A stretch of 64,000 nucleotides of DNA from Burkholderiales bacterium (GTDB lineage: Bacteria > Pseudomonadota > Gammaproteobacteria > Burkholderiales > Burkholderiaceae_E): NCBI GenBank assembly GCA_026399875.1, contig JAPLQF010000042.1:1-64000 (forward strand), read 5' to 3'. The translations under genes were made by a program, and so were the position numbers. Positions 1-7,915 of the stretch are shown piece by piece (the first letter of the stretch is position 1; each line of letters starts with the position of its first letter). The notes under the pieces are model-generated. The model did not search any database and was not told where the DNA came from. It saw nothing but the letters and a program-made list of their open reading frames with translations.

Positions 1-732
1 GGCGATGGCGAGGGGCCGACGCGGCCAGTGGCGCTTGATGGTTTTCGCATCGCATCGACCACGGTGACCAATGCCGAGTTCGCCGACTTCGTGCGTGCTA
101 CGCGTTACATCACCGATGCCGAGACGCAGGGGACGTCCTTCGTGTTCTACCTGCAGGTCAACGAATCAGTGCGCAAGGCGACTCGTCAGGTGGTAAGCGG
201 ACTGCCCTGGTGGCTGCCGATCGAACACGCCTCATGGCAGCGCCCGGAAGGCCCCGGATCGCATCTGCACGATCGCCTGTCGTACCCGGTGGTCCATGTT
301 TCCTGGAACGATGCGATGGCTTATTGCAGGTGGGCCGGTGTTCGCTTGCCCAATGAAGCCGAGTGGGAAAGGGCGGCCCGCGGCGGTCAGGAAGGACGTC
401 GCTTTGCTTGGGGCGAAGACCTGTACGACGAGGCGGGCTTGCCGCGCTGCAATGTGTTCAGGGGCCGGTTTCCGGATGCGCCTGTTGCAGGGTGGACGCC
501 GCAGCCGGTTGATGCCGGTTCAGGCGAACCGAATGGATTTGGCCTTTACAACGTGTGCGGCAATGTCTGGGAGTGGTGCGCAGAAACATTGGCAGGCGAC
601 CAGCGCCCACTGCGCGGTGGGTCCTTCCTGTGCCACGACTCCTACTGCAACCGCTATCGGGTCTCGGCCCGCAGCTCGAATACCCCCGACACCGCCAGCA
701 GCAATATTGGCTTTCGGGTGGTCAGCCAGTAG
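1..732 (+). CDS. Formylglycine-generating enzyme (SUMF1/FGE family), 5'-truncated by window edge
   Basis: The frame is open from base 1, so the N-terminus lies outside the window; a GTG at 28 is inside the conserved domain and is not the true start. Family knowledge: these enzymes oxidise a cysteine of sulfatases to formylglycine. The C-terminal part carries the hallmark CHDSYC cysteine pair (codons at 631 and 646), followed by NRYR and NTPD, as in the copper-binding active site of genuine FGEs. The upstream LPNEAEWE and NVWEWC motifs are typical of the fold. No sulfatase is visible; it could lie upstream or elsewhere. A convergent cupin gene follows. Family call is secure; the substrate is unknown. 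Confidence 0.88.
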   Translation, partial: GDGEGPTRPVALDGFRIASTTVTNAEFADFVRATRYITDAETQGTSFVFYLQVNESVRKATRQVVSGLPWWLPIEHASWQRPEGPGSHLHDRLSYPVVHVSWNDAMAYCRWAGVRLPNEAEWERAARGGQEGRRFAWGEDLYDEAGLPRCNVFRGRFPDAPVAGWTPQPVDAGSGEPNGFGLYNVCGNVWEWCAETLAGDQRPLRGGSFLCHDSYCNRYRVSARSSNTPDTASSNIGFRVVSQ

Positions 733-745
733 CCGGCCTGATCGT

Positions 746-766
746 CCCGGCAGACCAGCTGCCGGG
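746..766. terminator. Hairpin between convergent genes
   Basis: A perfect 8-bp inverted repeat (746-753 and 759-766, 5-nt loop) lies in the 45-bp gap between the FGE stop and the cupin stop. No T-run follows on either strand, so intrinsic termination is uncertain; the position between two convergent 3' ends is the main support. Confidence 0.4.
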
Positions 767-777
767 AGGCCTGTGCC

Positions 778-1275
778 TCAGACGCCGCCTTGCGGATGCG
801 TCGGATCGATCCAGAGCACGGTTTCGGGTTTCTCGACCGGCTCGATATCGATATTGACCGCGACCGCCTGGCCGTCGCTGCGGCACAGGACGCACTCGAG
901 CATCTCTTCGGCGCTGGCATTGATTTCCTGGTGCGGCACATAGGGCGGCACGTAGATGAAGTCGCCCGGGCCGGCCTCGGCGGTGAATTCAAGCTGATTG
1001 CCCCAGCGCATGCGGGCGCGTCCTTTGACCACATAGATCACGCTTTCGAGCGGTCCGTGGTGATGGGCTCCGGTCTTGGCATCGGGATGAATATGCACCG
1101 TACCGGCCCACAGCTTCTGGGCGCCGACCCGTGCGAAATTGATGGCCGCTTTGCGGTCCATCCCCGGCGTCGACGGCACATTGCCGTCGAGCTGATCACC
1201 CGGGACGACGCGAACGCCGTCGTGTTTCCAGTCGGTTGGCGCTTTGTCTTGGTGATGTTCGTGCTTGTCTGACAT
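778..1275 (-). CDS. Cupin-domain protein
   Basis: 165-residue single-domain cupin. The central region has the metal-binding signature of three consecutive histidines followed by a glutamate five residues later (TGAHHHGPLESVIYV), then a glycine turn and PGDFIYVPPYVPHQE, the second cupin motif with its histidine. The N-terminus is charged and histidine-rich and there is no signal peptide, so it is probably cytoplasmic. It probably binds a divalent metal; the reaction cannot be told from sequence. A second beta-helix protein follows on the same strand upstream (1324-1899), so the two may be co-transcribed. Confidence 0.8.
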   Translation of the reverse strand: MSDKHEHHQDKAPTDWKHDGVRVVPGDQLDGNVPSTPGMDRKAAINFARVGAQKLWAGTVHIHPDAKTGAHHHGPLESVIYVVKGRARMRWGNQLEFTAEAGPGDFIYVPPYVPHQEINASAEEMLECVLCRSDGQAVAVNIDIEPVEKPETVLWIDPTHPQGGV

Positions 1276-1323
1276 GGGTGTCGCCTTGATCGAAAGTGAG
1301 TTCGGTGTGCACTCTAGCGCGTT

Positions 1324-1899
1324 TCAGCGCGCTTCCCGGATGTCGGAGTGAGGCGGAAAGACCGACCAGACATTCTCCTGCGCCTTGTAGATGCGCCGTT
1401 TGTCGAGCTGCTCCAGGCCCAATCCGTACATGTGGAAATTGATCAGCGGCGCATCGATGTGAATCGAGTGCAGATCATCGGGCATGAAGCTGACGCCGGT
1501 GCCGGCCTTGACCATGAACTGGCCAGTCTCTCGAACGCCGCCCTCAGGAGTCGGTTGGTAGAAGCGGTTGAGCTCCTCGCCGGTCACGCCGACGATGACC
1601 GCCCAGGTGGTGTGATTGTGGGCCGGCGTGCCATAGCCGCCGAGCGAGGCGTTGGCATAGAGCGCAAAACGATGATCCTCATCTTCGGACAGGCGATAAA
1701 GCGCCGAACGCATGCCGCTGCCTGCTTGCGGCGGCGGAAAGTCTTCGGCGCTGAACAGGGCCGCCCGGCTCGCAAGATCGATCAGTTGCTGCCGAATGAG
1801 TGCCAGCGCATCAGGGTTCACGCCATCTCGGGCTTCGATGGCGCGGATCTGCGCGACAGTCTGCGCCACGGCCTGGCGGCGCTCGTCGATTCGGGTCAT
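1324..1899 (-). CDS. Cysteine dioxygenase-like cupin protein
   Basis: 191 residues from the ATG at 1899, chosen because AGGAGA lies 6 bp upstream; an in-frame ATG at 1998 would add an unlikely arginine-rich tail. The core PAHNHTTWAVIVGVTGEE resembles the HxH metal-binding strand of the cysteine dioxygenase/DSBH superfamily, and a later DLHSIHI supplies further histidines. Known members oxidise small thiols with iron. The catalytic Cys-Tyr crosslink of true cysteine dioxygenase cannot be confirmed here, so the substrate is open. It diverges from the serine hydrolase gene at 2019, leaving about 120 bp for both promoters. Confidence 0.72.
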   Translation of the reverse strand: MTRIDERRQAVAQTVAQIRAIEARDGVNPDALALIRQQLIDLASRAALFSAEDFPPPQAGSGMRSALYRLSEDEDHRFALYANASLGGYGTPAHNHTTWAVIVGVTGEELNRFYQPTPEGGVRETGQFMVKAGTGVSFMPDDLHSIHIDAPLINFHMYGLGLEQLDKRRIYKAQENVWSVFPPHSDIREAR

Positions 1900-2018
1900 G
1901 GTCGTCTCCTGGAAGACGCATGCTAGATTCGAACCGTCGATTTGACCAGTGTGCAGGCCATTGATCCGTTCGTGACCAGCCCTTGTTCGCCGCCTCAATC
2001 AACCGATAGGTCCGCCGC

Positions 2019-3224
2019 ATGAACCTCTTTCCTTTGCCTGATGCAGACCCCGAGTCGCTCGGTTTTTCGACTCAAGGCCTGGCTGTTATCGACGCGTTTT
2101 TCGATCGCGAGATCTCGGCATCACGGCTTCCCGGAGCAGTGCTGGCGATTGCGCGCGAGGGTCGTCTGCTGCACCACAAGGCCTATGGTCTGAGTGACCC
2201 TGCGGCAGGCAAGCCGATGAAGCTCGACACCGTGTTTGCGCTGGCATCGATGACCAAGATCATGGTGAGCGTGGCGGCGCTGCGACTGATGCAGGAGGGC
2301 AGACTGCCGCTGAAAAGCCGCCTCGACAGCTTTTTTCCGGGCTTCGGTCGAATGAAGGTGGGCCTGGATGACGGCCATGGCGGCATGGCGCTTTTTGCGC
2401 AGGAGCGGCCGATTTTCATTCACGACCTGCTGCGCCATACCGCCGGCATCACCTACGGCGGACGCGGTATCGGTCCGGCAGCCGCGCTCTGGCCTGCGAC
2501 CAGCGCGGTGATGTTCGCGGACAATGCCGAGTCATTCATCGAGCGGATCACCGCCTTGCCGCTGACGCATCAGCCGGGCACCGCCTTTGAATATGGCTAT
2601 TCCACCGACATTCTCGGGCTGGTGATCGAGAAGGTCACCGGAATGCGGCTGCGCGATTATCTGTCCGAGATTCTCTGGAAGCCTCTGTGCATGAATCAGA
2701 CCGGGTTCGAATTGACCGAGGAGCGCAAAGCACGCGCAGCGCGGCCTTTTTCGGTCAGCCCTTTCGATGGAAAGCCCCAGGCGGTGACCGTTGTCGAGCA
2801 GCAGACCTCCCATGACTGGGGGGGCGCTGCTGCCCTCGGGACGGTGTCCGACTACCTCCGATTCGGACAGATGCTCCATGACGGCGGGATTTTCGAGGGC
2901 GAGCGCATTCTCAGCCCGCAGGTCGTAGCCCTGATGACCTCGGACCATCTGACCGGCAGCATGCTCAACACGATCACGCTGACCGAACCGCATCGGGAAG
3001 GCTATGGCTTCGGTCTGGGCGTGGCGGTGAGAACCCGTCCGGGCATTGCCGCAGTACCGGGAAGGGTCGGTGAATTCAGCTGGAATGGCGCATACGGCAC
3101 GATCTTCTTTGCCGACCCGGCTGAAAAACTTGTGGTCGTAGCCGGCACGGTCGCACCTGGCGAGATCCGCAAGGTTTATCGCGAGCAACTGCAGAACCTT
3201 GTGTATGGCGCGATGACCCGCTGA
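2019..3224 (+). CDS. Beta-lactamase-fold serine hydrolase (class C-like esterase/peptidase)
   Basis: 401 residues, the usual size for this family. The SxxK nucleophile motif is SMTK at residues 77-80 in a typical ALASMTKI context. HTAGITYGG follows, a tyrosine motif is seen as YST near residue 193, and the C-terminal WNGAYGT stands where class C enzymes have KTG. No signal peptide is visible, which argues for a cytoplasmic esterase or amidase rather than a secreted beta-lactamase. Starts at ATG 2019. Antibiotic resistance should not be inferred from this fold alone. Confidence 0.85.
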   Translation: MNLFPLPDADPESLGFSTQGLAVIDAFFDREISASRLPGAVLAIAREGRLLHHKAYGLSDPAAGKPMKLDTVFALASMTKIMVSVAALRLMQEGRLPLKSRLDSFFPGFGRMKVGLDDGHGGMALFAQERPIFIHDLLRHTAGITYGGRGIGPAAALWPATSAVMFADNAESFIERITALPLTHQPGTAFEYGYSTDILGLVIEKVTGMRLRDYLSEILWKPLCMNQTGFELTEERKARAARPFSVSPFDGKPQAVTVVEQQTSHDWGGAAALGTVSDYLRFGQMLHDGGIFEGERILSPQVVALMTSDHLTGSMLNTITLTEPHREGYGFGLGVAVRTRPGIAAVPGRVGEFSWNGAYGTIFFADPAEKLVVVAGTVAPGEIRKVYREQLQNLVYGAMTR

Positions 3225-3601
3225 GTAATTGCGTCGGAAATCGGCTGCTGCGGCCTCCAAGAACCCTGCCAGGTAAACGTCAGCTTGATGCGTTAAAGCA
3301 GGCGTTCAAGCGCGCGGCTCGAAGAGCCGGATCCGACCCTGAGCAGTCGATCAATCCGCCAGACCCCCCACCCGATAGAAGTCGCTGAATGCTCGACATT
3401 CACGACGTGACCCGGCTTCAAGGTCGGACGGGGACTGCGGCACCCGGTCCGCGCGAGTGGCGTCGCGGCCACAAGAAACAGTTCGCCAGTTAGCCGCGGC
3501 ATTGCTCGCAAAGAGCCTTCGGCTCGGCGCGACGCACAGCGCTGCTGAAGCCGGTTCCCGCCGACTCACTATTGCGAGTCGATTTGCATTAACATGCCCT
3601 T
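3225..3601. other. Intergenic region, 377 bp, upstream of zur
   Basis: No credible gene: short ORFs on both strands lack family resemblance. It holds a small perfect hairpin (3315-3320 with 3324-3329) without a T-run. Just before zur a short AT-rich stretch (about 3580-3597) contains gcat/atgc arms around a 4-bp centre. That would be a reasonable place for the zur promoter and an autoregulatory operator, but it does not match a full Zur consensus that I can defend. Confidence 0.5.
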
Positions 3602-4003
3602 ATGGAACGTCACACCCGCCAACGCCAAGCCCTGATTGATGCCCTGACGCACAGCGGGCACGCGCTCAGTCCGCCGGAAATCCTGGCGCGGGCCCAAGCG
3701 GCTGTACCGAGCCTGAACCTGTCGACCGTGTACCGCCAGCTCAAGGCGCTGCACGACGCTCGGAAGATCGTGAGGGTCGACCTTCCCGGCCAGCCGGCGC
3801 GCTTCGAAGCGTTATGCCATGAAGCGCAGGCGGCCAAGCGCGGTCACCATCATCACTACTTCCACTGCAGCGATTGCGATCGGGTGTACCCCATCCATGC
3901 CTGCCCGGGAAGGATGGCCCACCTCGCGCCTCCGGGCTTTGAAGTACAGCGCCACGACCTGACCCTGCACGGACGCTGCGCGGGCTGCGCGACGGGTCAT
4001 TAG
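3602..4003 (+). CDS. zur: Fur-family zinc uptake regulator Zur
   Basis: 133 residues. An N-terminal winged helix (residues 1-65, with the LNLSTVYRQLKAL recognition region) is followed by a dimerisation/metal domain with a histidine cluster HHHHYFHC and two CxxC pairs (C89/C92 and C126/C129), the structural zinc site of Fur-family proteins. Known Zur proteins repress zinc import genes when zinc is replete. It is the first gene of a same-strand zinc-transport cluster with almost no gaps, which supports Zur over Fur or PerR. The AT-rich sequence just upstream is the likely promoter. Confidence 0.9.
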   Translation: MERHTRQRQALIDALTHSGHALSPPEILARAQAAVPSLNLSTVYRQLKALHDARKIVRVDLPGQPARFEALCHEAQAAKRGHHHHYFHCSDCDRVYPIHACPGRMAHLAPPGFEVQRHDLTLHGRCAGCATGH

Positions 4004-4005
4004 GC

Positions 4006-4146
4006 ATGAGCACCCCAACGCGCAATAGGCTCCCTCGCGCCAGCAGTGTGCTGATGAACTCGGCCGCGGCGCGGCTGGCCGTGGCGCTGGCGCTGGTCGG
4101 CGTGCTGTGGGGCGCGGTGGCCTGGGCTTTGGCGGGCCGATCGTGA
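4006..4146 (+). CDS. Small single-span membrane protein between zur and the zinc ABC ATPase
   Basis: 46-residue ORF. The N-terminus is basic and polar (MSTPTRNRLPRASS), and a hydrophobic helix from about residue 24 to 43 is rich in Ala, Leu, Val and Trp; it ends in GRS. The ATG lies 2 bp after the zur stop. Its TGA overlaps a GTG of the next gene as GTGA, a standard translational-coupling arrangement. The tight packing argues for a real gene. No family is recognised. By position it could be an accessory subunit of the zinc importer; that is inference only. Confidence 0.6.
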   Translation: MSTPTRNRLPRASSVLMNSAAARLAVALALVGVLWGAVAWALAGRS

Positions 4147-4934
4147 AACCCTTCATGGCATCGCAAGCCATTCGCGTCGAGAACCTGACGCTGAGTTATC
4201 GCCGCCATCCAGCCGTACATCACTTGAGTTGCGAGTTTCAGGTCGGCTCGCTCACGGCCATCGTTGGCCCCAATGGGGCAGGCAAGAGCTCGCTGCTGGA
4301 GGCGCTGGCCGGCCGTCTCACGCCCACAACCGGTGCGCTTCACATGCCGCGGCTCGGTTGCTCCGCGGTGGCTTACCTGGCGCAGCAAACGCGCATGGAT
4401 CGCAGTTTTCCGATTCGTGTGCTCGATCTGGTGATGCTCGGTGCTTGGCCGCGGCAGGGCCCGTTCCGCGGCGCGACCGTGGCGCAGCGCCAGCAGGCAC
4501 AACAAGCCCTGGAGAATGTGGGCCTGGTCGGATTCGAGGACCGGCTGATCGCCGAGCTGTCGGTCGGTCAGTTCCAGCGAGTGCTGTTTGCGCGGCTGCT
4601 GCTGCAGGACGCGTCGCTGATCCTGCTCGACGAGCCCTTCGCCGCGATCGACGGGCGCACCACCGCTGACTTGATGGTCTTGGTCGAGCGCTGGCATGCC
4701 GAACAACGCACCGTGATTGTGGTGCTGCACGACCTGGCGCAAGTGCACTCGCACTTCCCCTCCACCTTGCTGCTGGCGCGCGAGCGCATCGCCCACGGCC
4801 CCACCGCGCTGGTGCTGAGCCCGGACAACCTCCAGCGCGCCCGGCTCATGGCTGAGCGCTGGGACGAACACGCCCCATGGTGCGGCAGCGACTCGAGCGC
4901 GCAGGTGGCCCAGCAGGCGCAGCTGCCGGCATGA
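4143..4934 (+). CDS. aztA: Zinc ABC transporter ATP-binding protein (AztA/ZnuC type)
   Basis: 263 residues from the GTG at 4143, which overlaps the upstream stop; an ATG at 4155 is the alternative. Domains in order: Walker A GPNGAGKS, Q-loop in YLAQQT, an ABC signature reading LSVGQ (Val in place of the second-position Gly), Walker B LILLDEP, and H-loop histidine in VVLHD. It energises the permease encoded next (ATGA overlap) with the binding protein at 5809. Location in a zur-led operon points to zinc rather than manganese. The gene symbol rests on operon similarity and is less certain than the family. Confidence 0.85.
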   Translation: MKPFMASQAIRVENLTLSYRRHPAVHHLSCEFQVGSLTAIVGPNGAGKSSLLEALAGRLTPTTGALHMPRLGCSAVAYLAQQTRMDRSFPIRVLDLVMLGAWPRQGPFRGATVAQRQQAQQALENVGLVGFEDRLIAELSVGQFQRVLFARLLLQDASLILLDEPFAAIDGRTTADLMVLVERWHAEQRTVIVVLHDLAQVHSHFPSTLLLARERIAHGPTALVLSPDNLQRARLMAERWDEHAPWCGSDSSAQVAQQAQLPA

Positions 4935-5806
4935 CACTGCACGCCCTGCTGATCCAGCCCTTTGTGGAGTTTGGCTTCATGCGCCGCGCTCTGGTGGCCA
5001 CGCTGGCGCTGGGCCTCGCCTGCGGCCCGATGGGCACGCTGCTGGTGCTGCGCCGCATGAGTCTGGCGGGCGACGCCATCGCGCATGCACTGCTGCCGGG
5101 CGCGGCGCTGGCCTTCGTGGCCTTCGGCTTTTCCTTGTGGGCAATGAGCATCGGCGGCTTTCTTGCCGCGATGCTGGTGGCTGGCCTAGCCGGCCTGGTG
5201 GCCCGGTTCACGCCGCAGCGCGAAGACGCCAGCTTCGCCGCCTTTTACCTGATCGCGCTGGCAGCCGGCGTGATGATCGTCTCTACGCGAGGCAGCAGCG
5301 TTGACCTGATGCACGTGCTGTTCGGCAGCATTCTGGCGGTGGACGATGCCTCGCTGCTGTTGATGGCGGGTATCGCCAGCCTGTCGCTGCTGGTGCTCGC
5401 CGCCATCTACCGGCCGCTGGTGGTTGAGTGCTTCGACCCCGGTTTCCTGCGCAGCGTGAGCCGGACCGGGCCGTGGGTGCACGGCGTCTTCCTGGTGTTG
5501 CTGGTGCTCAACCTTGTCAGCGGGTTCCAGGCGCTGGGCACGCTGATGGCGGTGGGCCTGATGATGCTGCCGGCCGTGGCCGCGCGCTTCTGGGCATCGG
5601 AGGTCTGGAGCCTGGCCGCAGTGTCGTCGCTGTTCGCACTGCTCAGCGGCGGCTGCGGACTGCTGCTGTCCTACCACGCCAACCTGCCTTCGGGGCCTGC
5701 CATCGTGCTGCTGGCCGGCGGTATCTACGCCGCGTCGCTGCTCCTCGGGCGGCGCGACAGCCTGTTGGCGCACGTGCTGGCCAATCGTTCGCATCGCCGG
5801 GCCTGA
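4931..5806 (+). CDS. aztB: Zinc ABC transporter permease (AztB/ZnuB type)
   Basis: 291 residues from the ATG at 4931, which overlaps the ATPase stop as ATGA; a start at 4877 would intrude into the upstream gene. Highly hydrophobic, with about eight membrane segments. GDAIAHALLPGAAL is the conserved cytoplasmic coupling loop of the metal-type ABC-3 permease family. LGTLMAVGLMMLPAVAARFW near the C-terminal third is also a family hallmark. It forms the inner-membrane channel with the preceding ATPase and receives metal from the substrate-binding protein encoded 2 bp downstream. Confidence 0.88.
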   Translation: MTLHALLIQPFVEFGFMRRALVATLALGLACGPMGTLLVLRRMSLAGDAIAHALLPGAALAFVAFGFSLWAMSIGGFLAAMLVAGLAGLVARFTPQREDASFAAFYLIALAAGVMIVSTRGSSVDLMHVLFGSILAVDDASLLLMAGIASLSLLVLAAIYRPLVVECFDPGFLRSVSRTGPWVHGVFLVLLVLNLVSGFQALGTLMAVGLMMLPAVAARFWASEVWSLAAVSSLFALLSGGCGLLLSYHANLPSGPAIVLLAGGIYAASLLLGRRDSLLAHVLANRSHRRA

Positions 5807-5808
5807 GC

Positions 5809-6726
5809 ATGCGCCGCAGCCACCTCAGGCAACTCTTGGCGGCCTGCGCGCTGCTCGCGCTGCCGCAGGTCGCAAGCGCACAGGCCGCACCGCCACCGCT
5901 GCGAGTAGTCGCTACTTTTTCGGTGCTGGCCGACATGGTGCGCGAAGTAGGCGGCCCGGCGGTCGAGGTCGCGAGCCTGGTCGGACCCAACGCAGACGCC
6001 CACATGTTCGCGCCCACGCCGGCCGACGCGCGGCGCGTGGCAAGCGCCGACCTGGTGGTGGTCAACGGCCTGAACTATGAGGGCTGGATCGAGCGGCTGA
6101 TCCGCGCCAGCGGCTACAAAGGTCCGGTGCTCGTGGCCAGCGAGGGTATTACTCCAAGGCGCGTCGGCCGCGGGATTGACCCACATGCGTGGCAAAGCCT
6201 GGCTCATGCGAAGCAATACGTGGAGAACATCCGCGCCGCGCTTGTTGCCGCTGCACCAACCCGCCGTGCCGAAATCGACACACGTGCGGCTGCCTACCTG
6301 CAGCGCATCACCGTGCTCGAGCAGGACACCCTCGCACGGATTGGCAGGTTGCCCGCGCAGCAGCGTCGCGTCATCACGGCGCACGACGCCTTCGGCTACT
6401 TCGCGGCGGCGTATGGCGTTGAGTTCGTATCGCCCCGCGGCTGGTCGACCGACAGCGAGCCGTCGGCCGACGCGGTGGCGCGCATCGTTCGACAGGCCCG
6501 CGCGCAGCAGGTCGGCGCGCTGCTGCTGGAGAACATCAGCGACCCGCGGCTGATCGAACGGATCGCGCGCGAAGCCGGCGTCGGGGTGGGCGGCGCGCTC
6601 TACTCCGATGCGCTGTCGCCGCCCGGAACGGCGGCTGACACCTTCCTGCGCATGTTCGCGCACAACGTTCGCACCATCGTCGAGGCTTTGGAGCAGGCCC
6701 GGCCGGCGGCATTCGCCAAGCCGTGA
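5809..6726 (+). CDS. aztC: Zinc ABC transporter substrate-binding protein (cluster A-I, AztC/ZnuA type)
   Basis: 305 residues from the ATG at 5809, 2 bp after the permease stop. A signal peptide (about residues 1-25, cleaved after VASAQA) sends it to the periplasm. Likely metal ligands are H65 (NADAHMF), H126 (DPHAW), H192 (AHDAFG) and D267 (YSDALS), the three-His/one-Asp pattern of AztC- and ZnuA-type proteins. The His-rich loop typical of classical ZnuA is absent, which is why AztC-like is preferred. The open frame extends far upstream, but that part is a shadow of the permease gene. Confidence 0.86.
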   Translation: MRRSHLRQLLAACALLALPQVASAQAAPPPLRVVATFSVLADMVREVGGPAVEVASLVGPNADAHMFAPTPADARRVASADLVVVNGLNYEGWIERLIRASGYKGPVLVASEGITPRRVGRGIDPHAWQSLAHAKQYVENIRAALVAAAPTRRAEIDTRAAAYLQRITVLEQDTLARIGRLPAQQRRVITAHDAFGYFAAAYGVEFVSPRGWSTDSEPSADAVARIVRQARAQQVGALLLENISDPRLIERIAREAGVGVGGALYSDALSPPGTAADTFLRMFAHNVRTIVEALEQARPAAFAKP

Positions 6727-6757
6727 TTCGAAACTACCGAACCATCAAGGGGAGACG

Positions 6758-7288
6758 ATGAACCTTCTTCACTACGCACTCTGGCTGGGCATACTGGCGT
6801 TTCCCACTGTTTCACCGGCACAGAGTCATGCCCACCAGCATGGCTTGCTCAGGCTTGATATTGCGGTCGAGGCGCGCAAGCTGACGCTGCAGATGGAGTC
6901 CCCGCTGGACAATCTGGTGGGATTCGAACGCGCGCCGCGCAACGACGCCGAGCGCAAGCGGGTCGAGGCGGCGCTGGCTAAGCTCAAAGCGGCGGGGGTG
7001 TTCACGATCGACCCGGCAGCGCAGTGCAGTCCGGCCAAGGTCACGCTTACATCGGCCGTGCTCAAGCTCGGCACGTCGCAGCCCGCGGCCGCGAACCACA
7101 ATCATGCCGACCTCGACGCCAGCTTCGAATTCGAGTGCCAGGATGCAACCCGCGCTACCTTTGTCGACGTCGGCCTGTTCGATTCATTCGCCGGTATGCA
7201 GCAGATCGAGGTTCAGGTAGCCGCGCCCAAGGGCCAGTTCAAGCGAACGCTCAAGCGCCCCGCGCGTCGCGTCGCGCTGACCCGCTAA
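6758..7288 (+). CDS. DUF2796 (ZrgA-like) zinc uptake periplasmic protein
   Basis: 176 residues; ATG 6758 follows a strong AAGGGGAGA ribosome site. A signal peptide ends near PAQS. The mature start SHAHQHGLLRLDI and the block MESPLDNLVGFERAPR are characteristic of DUF2796. A central NHNHADLDASFEFEC segment adds histidines and a cysteine. DUF2796 proteins occur in Zur-regulated operons (ZrgA in the Vibrio cholerae ZrgABCDE system), so a periplasmic zinc-handling role is likely. Here it links the Azt-type importer upstream and the FtsX-type ABC system downstream. Confidence 0.8.
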   Translation: MNLLHYALWLGILAFPTVSPAQSHAHQHGLLRLDIAVEARKLTLQMESPLDNLVGFERAPRNDAERKRVEAALAKLKAAGVFTIDPAAQCSPAKVTLTSAVLKLGTSQPAAANHNHADLDASFEFECQDATRATFVDVGLFDSFAGMQQIEVQVAAPKGQFKRTLKRPARRVALTR

Positions 7289-7301
7289 AGGCGCCCAGGC
7301 C

Positions 7302-7915
7302 GTGATTGAGATAGAAAACCTGCGCTTTGCGTGGCCACGCGCTGAGAGTGACTGCCTGGCCATCGACCGGCTGAGCATCGCCGCAGGCAGCACGCTGTTC
7401 CTGTACGGCCCGAGCGGCAGCGGCAAGAGCACGCTGCTGGGCCTGCTGGCGGGTGTGCTGGTTGCGCGCCAGGGCCGGGTCGGTGTGCTCGACACGGACT
7501 GGTCGAGCCGGTCGGGTGCGCGGAGCGATGCACTTCGCGCTGACCATGTCGGCTACATCTTTCAGCAGTTCAACCTGCTGCCCTGCCTGAACGTGATCGA
7601 CAACGTGTTGCTGTCGGCCTGGCTGCGGAGCTGTGGCGACGCAAGGCGGCCGAGTTGTCGGTCGGCCAGCAGCAACGCGTGGCCGCGGCGCGCGCCTTGA
7701 TCGGTGCGCCCGAGATCGTGATCGCCGACGAGCCCACCTCGGCGCTGGACGCGCCGCTGCGCGATGGATTCATGGACGTGCTGCTGCGCGAGTGCCGCAC
7801 CGCTGGCAGCACGCTGGTGTTCGTCAGCCACGACGAGCGGCTGGCGTCCCGCTTCGACGCGCAGCGGTCGCTGGCGTCGATCAATCGCGCGGCCGTGCAT
7901 GAGGCTGCCGCATGA
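7302..7915 (+). pseudogene. ABC transporter ATPase (LolD/MacB-like, zinc island), internal deletion and frameshift
   Basis: The first frame (GTG 7302 to about 7625) encodes Walker A GPSGSGKST and Q-loop IFQQFNLLPCL. The second frame (about 7628-7915) encodes the signature LSVGQQQR, Walker B IVIADEPTSALD and H-loop FVSHD. Between NVLL in the first frame and GLAAELWRRKA in the second, close relatives have roughly 30 more residues, so about 95 bp appear missing, with a change of frame. Both ends are otherwise well conserved, so the lesion is recent or artefactual. The next permease starts by an ATGA overlap. An intact protein would drive that permease. Confidence 0.8.

Noticed and set aside
3293-3569. 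Two minus-strand ORFs of about 72 codons between the serine hydrolase and zur
   Set aside because: Arg/Ser-rich translations with no ribosome site or recognisable domain; they overlap each other in different frames.
3580-3600. Possible Zur operator before zur
   Set aside because: An AT-rich gcat…atgc arrangement is present, but it does not match a full Zur box that I could justify; left as a note in the intergenic entry.
5428-5808. N-terminal extension of the zinc-binding protein gene
   Set aside because: The extension overlaps the permease gene; ATG 5809 begins a proper signal peptide 2 bp after the permease stop.
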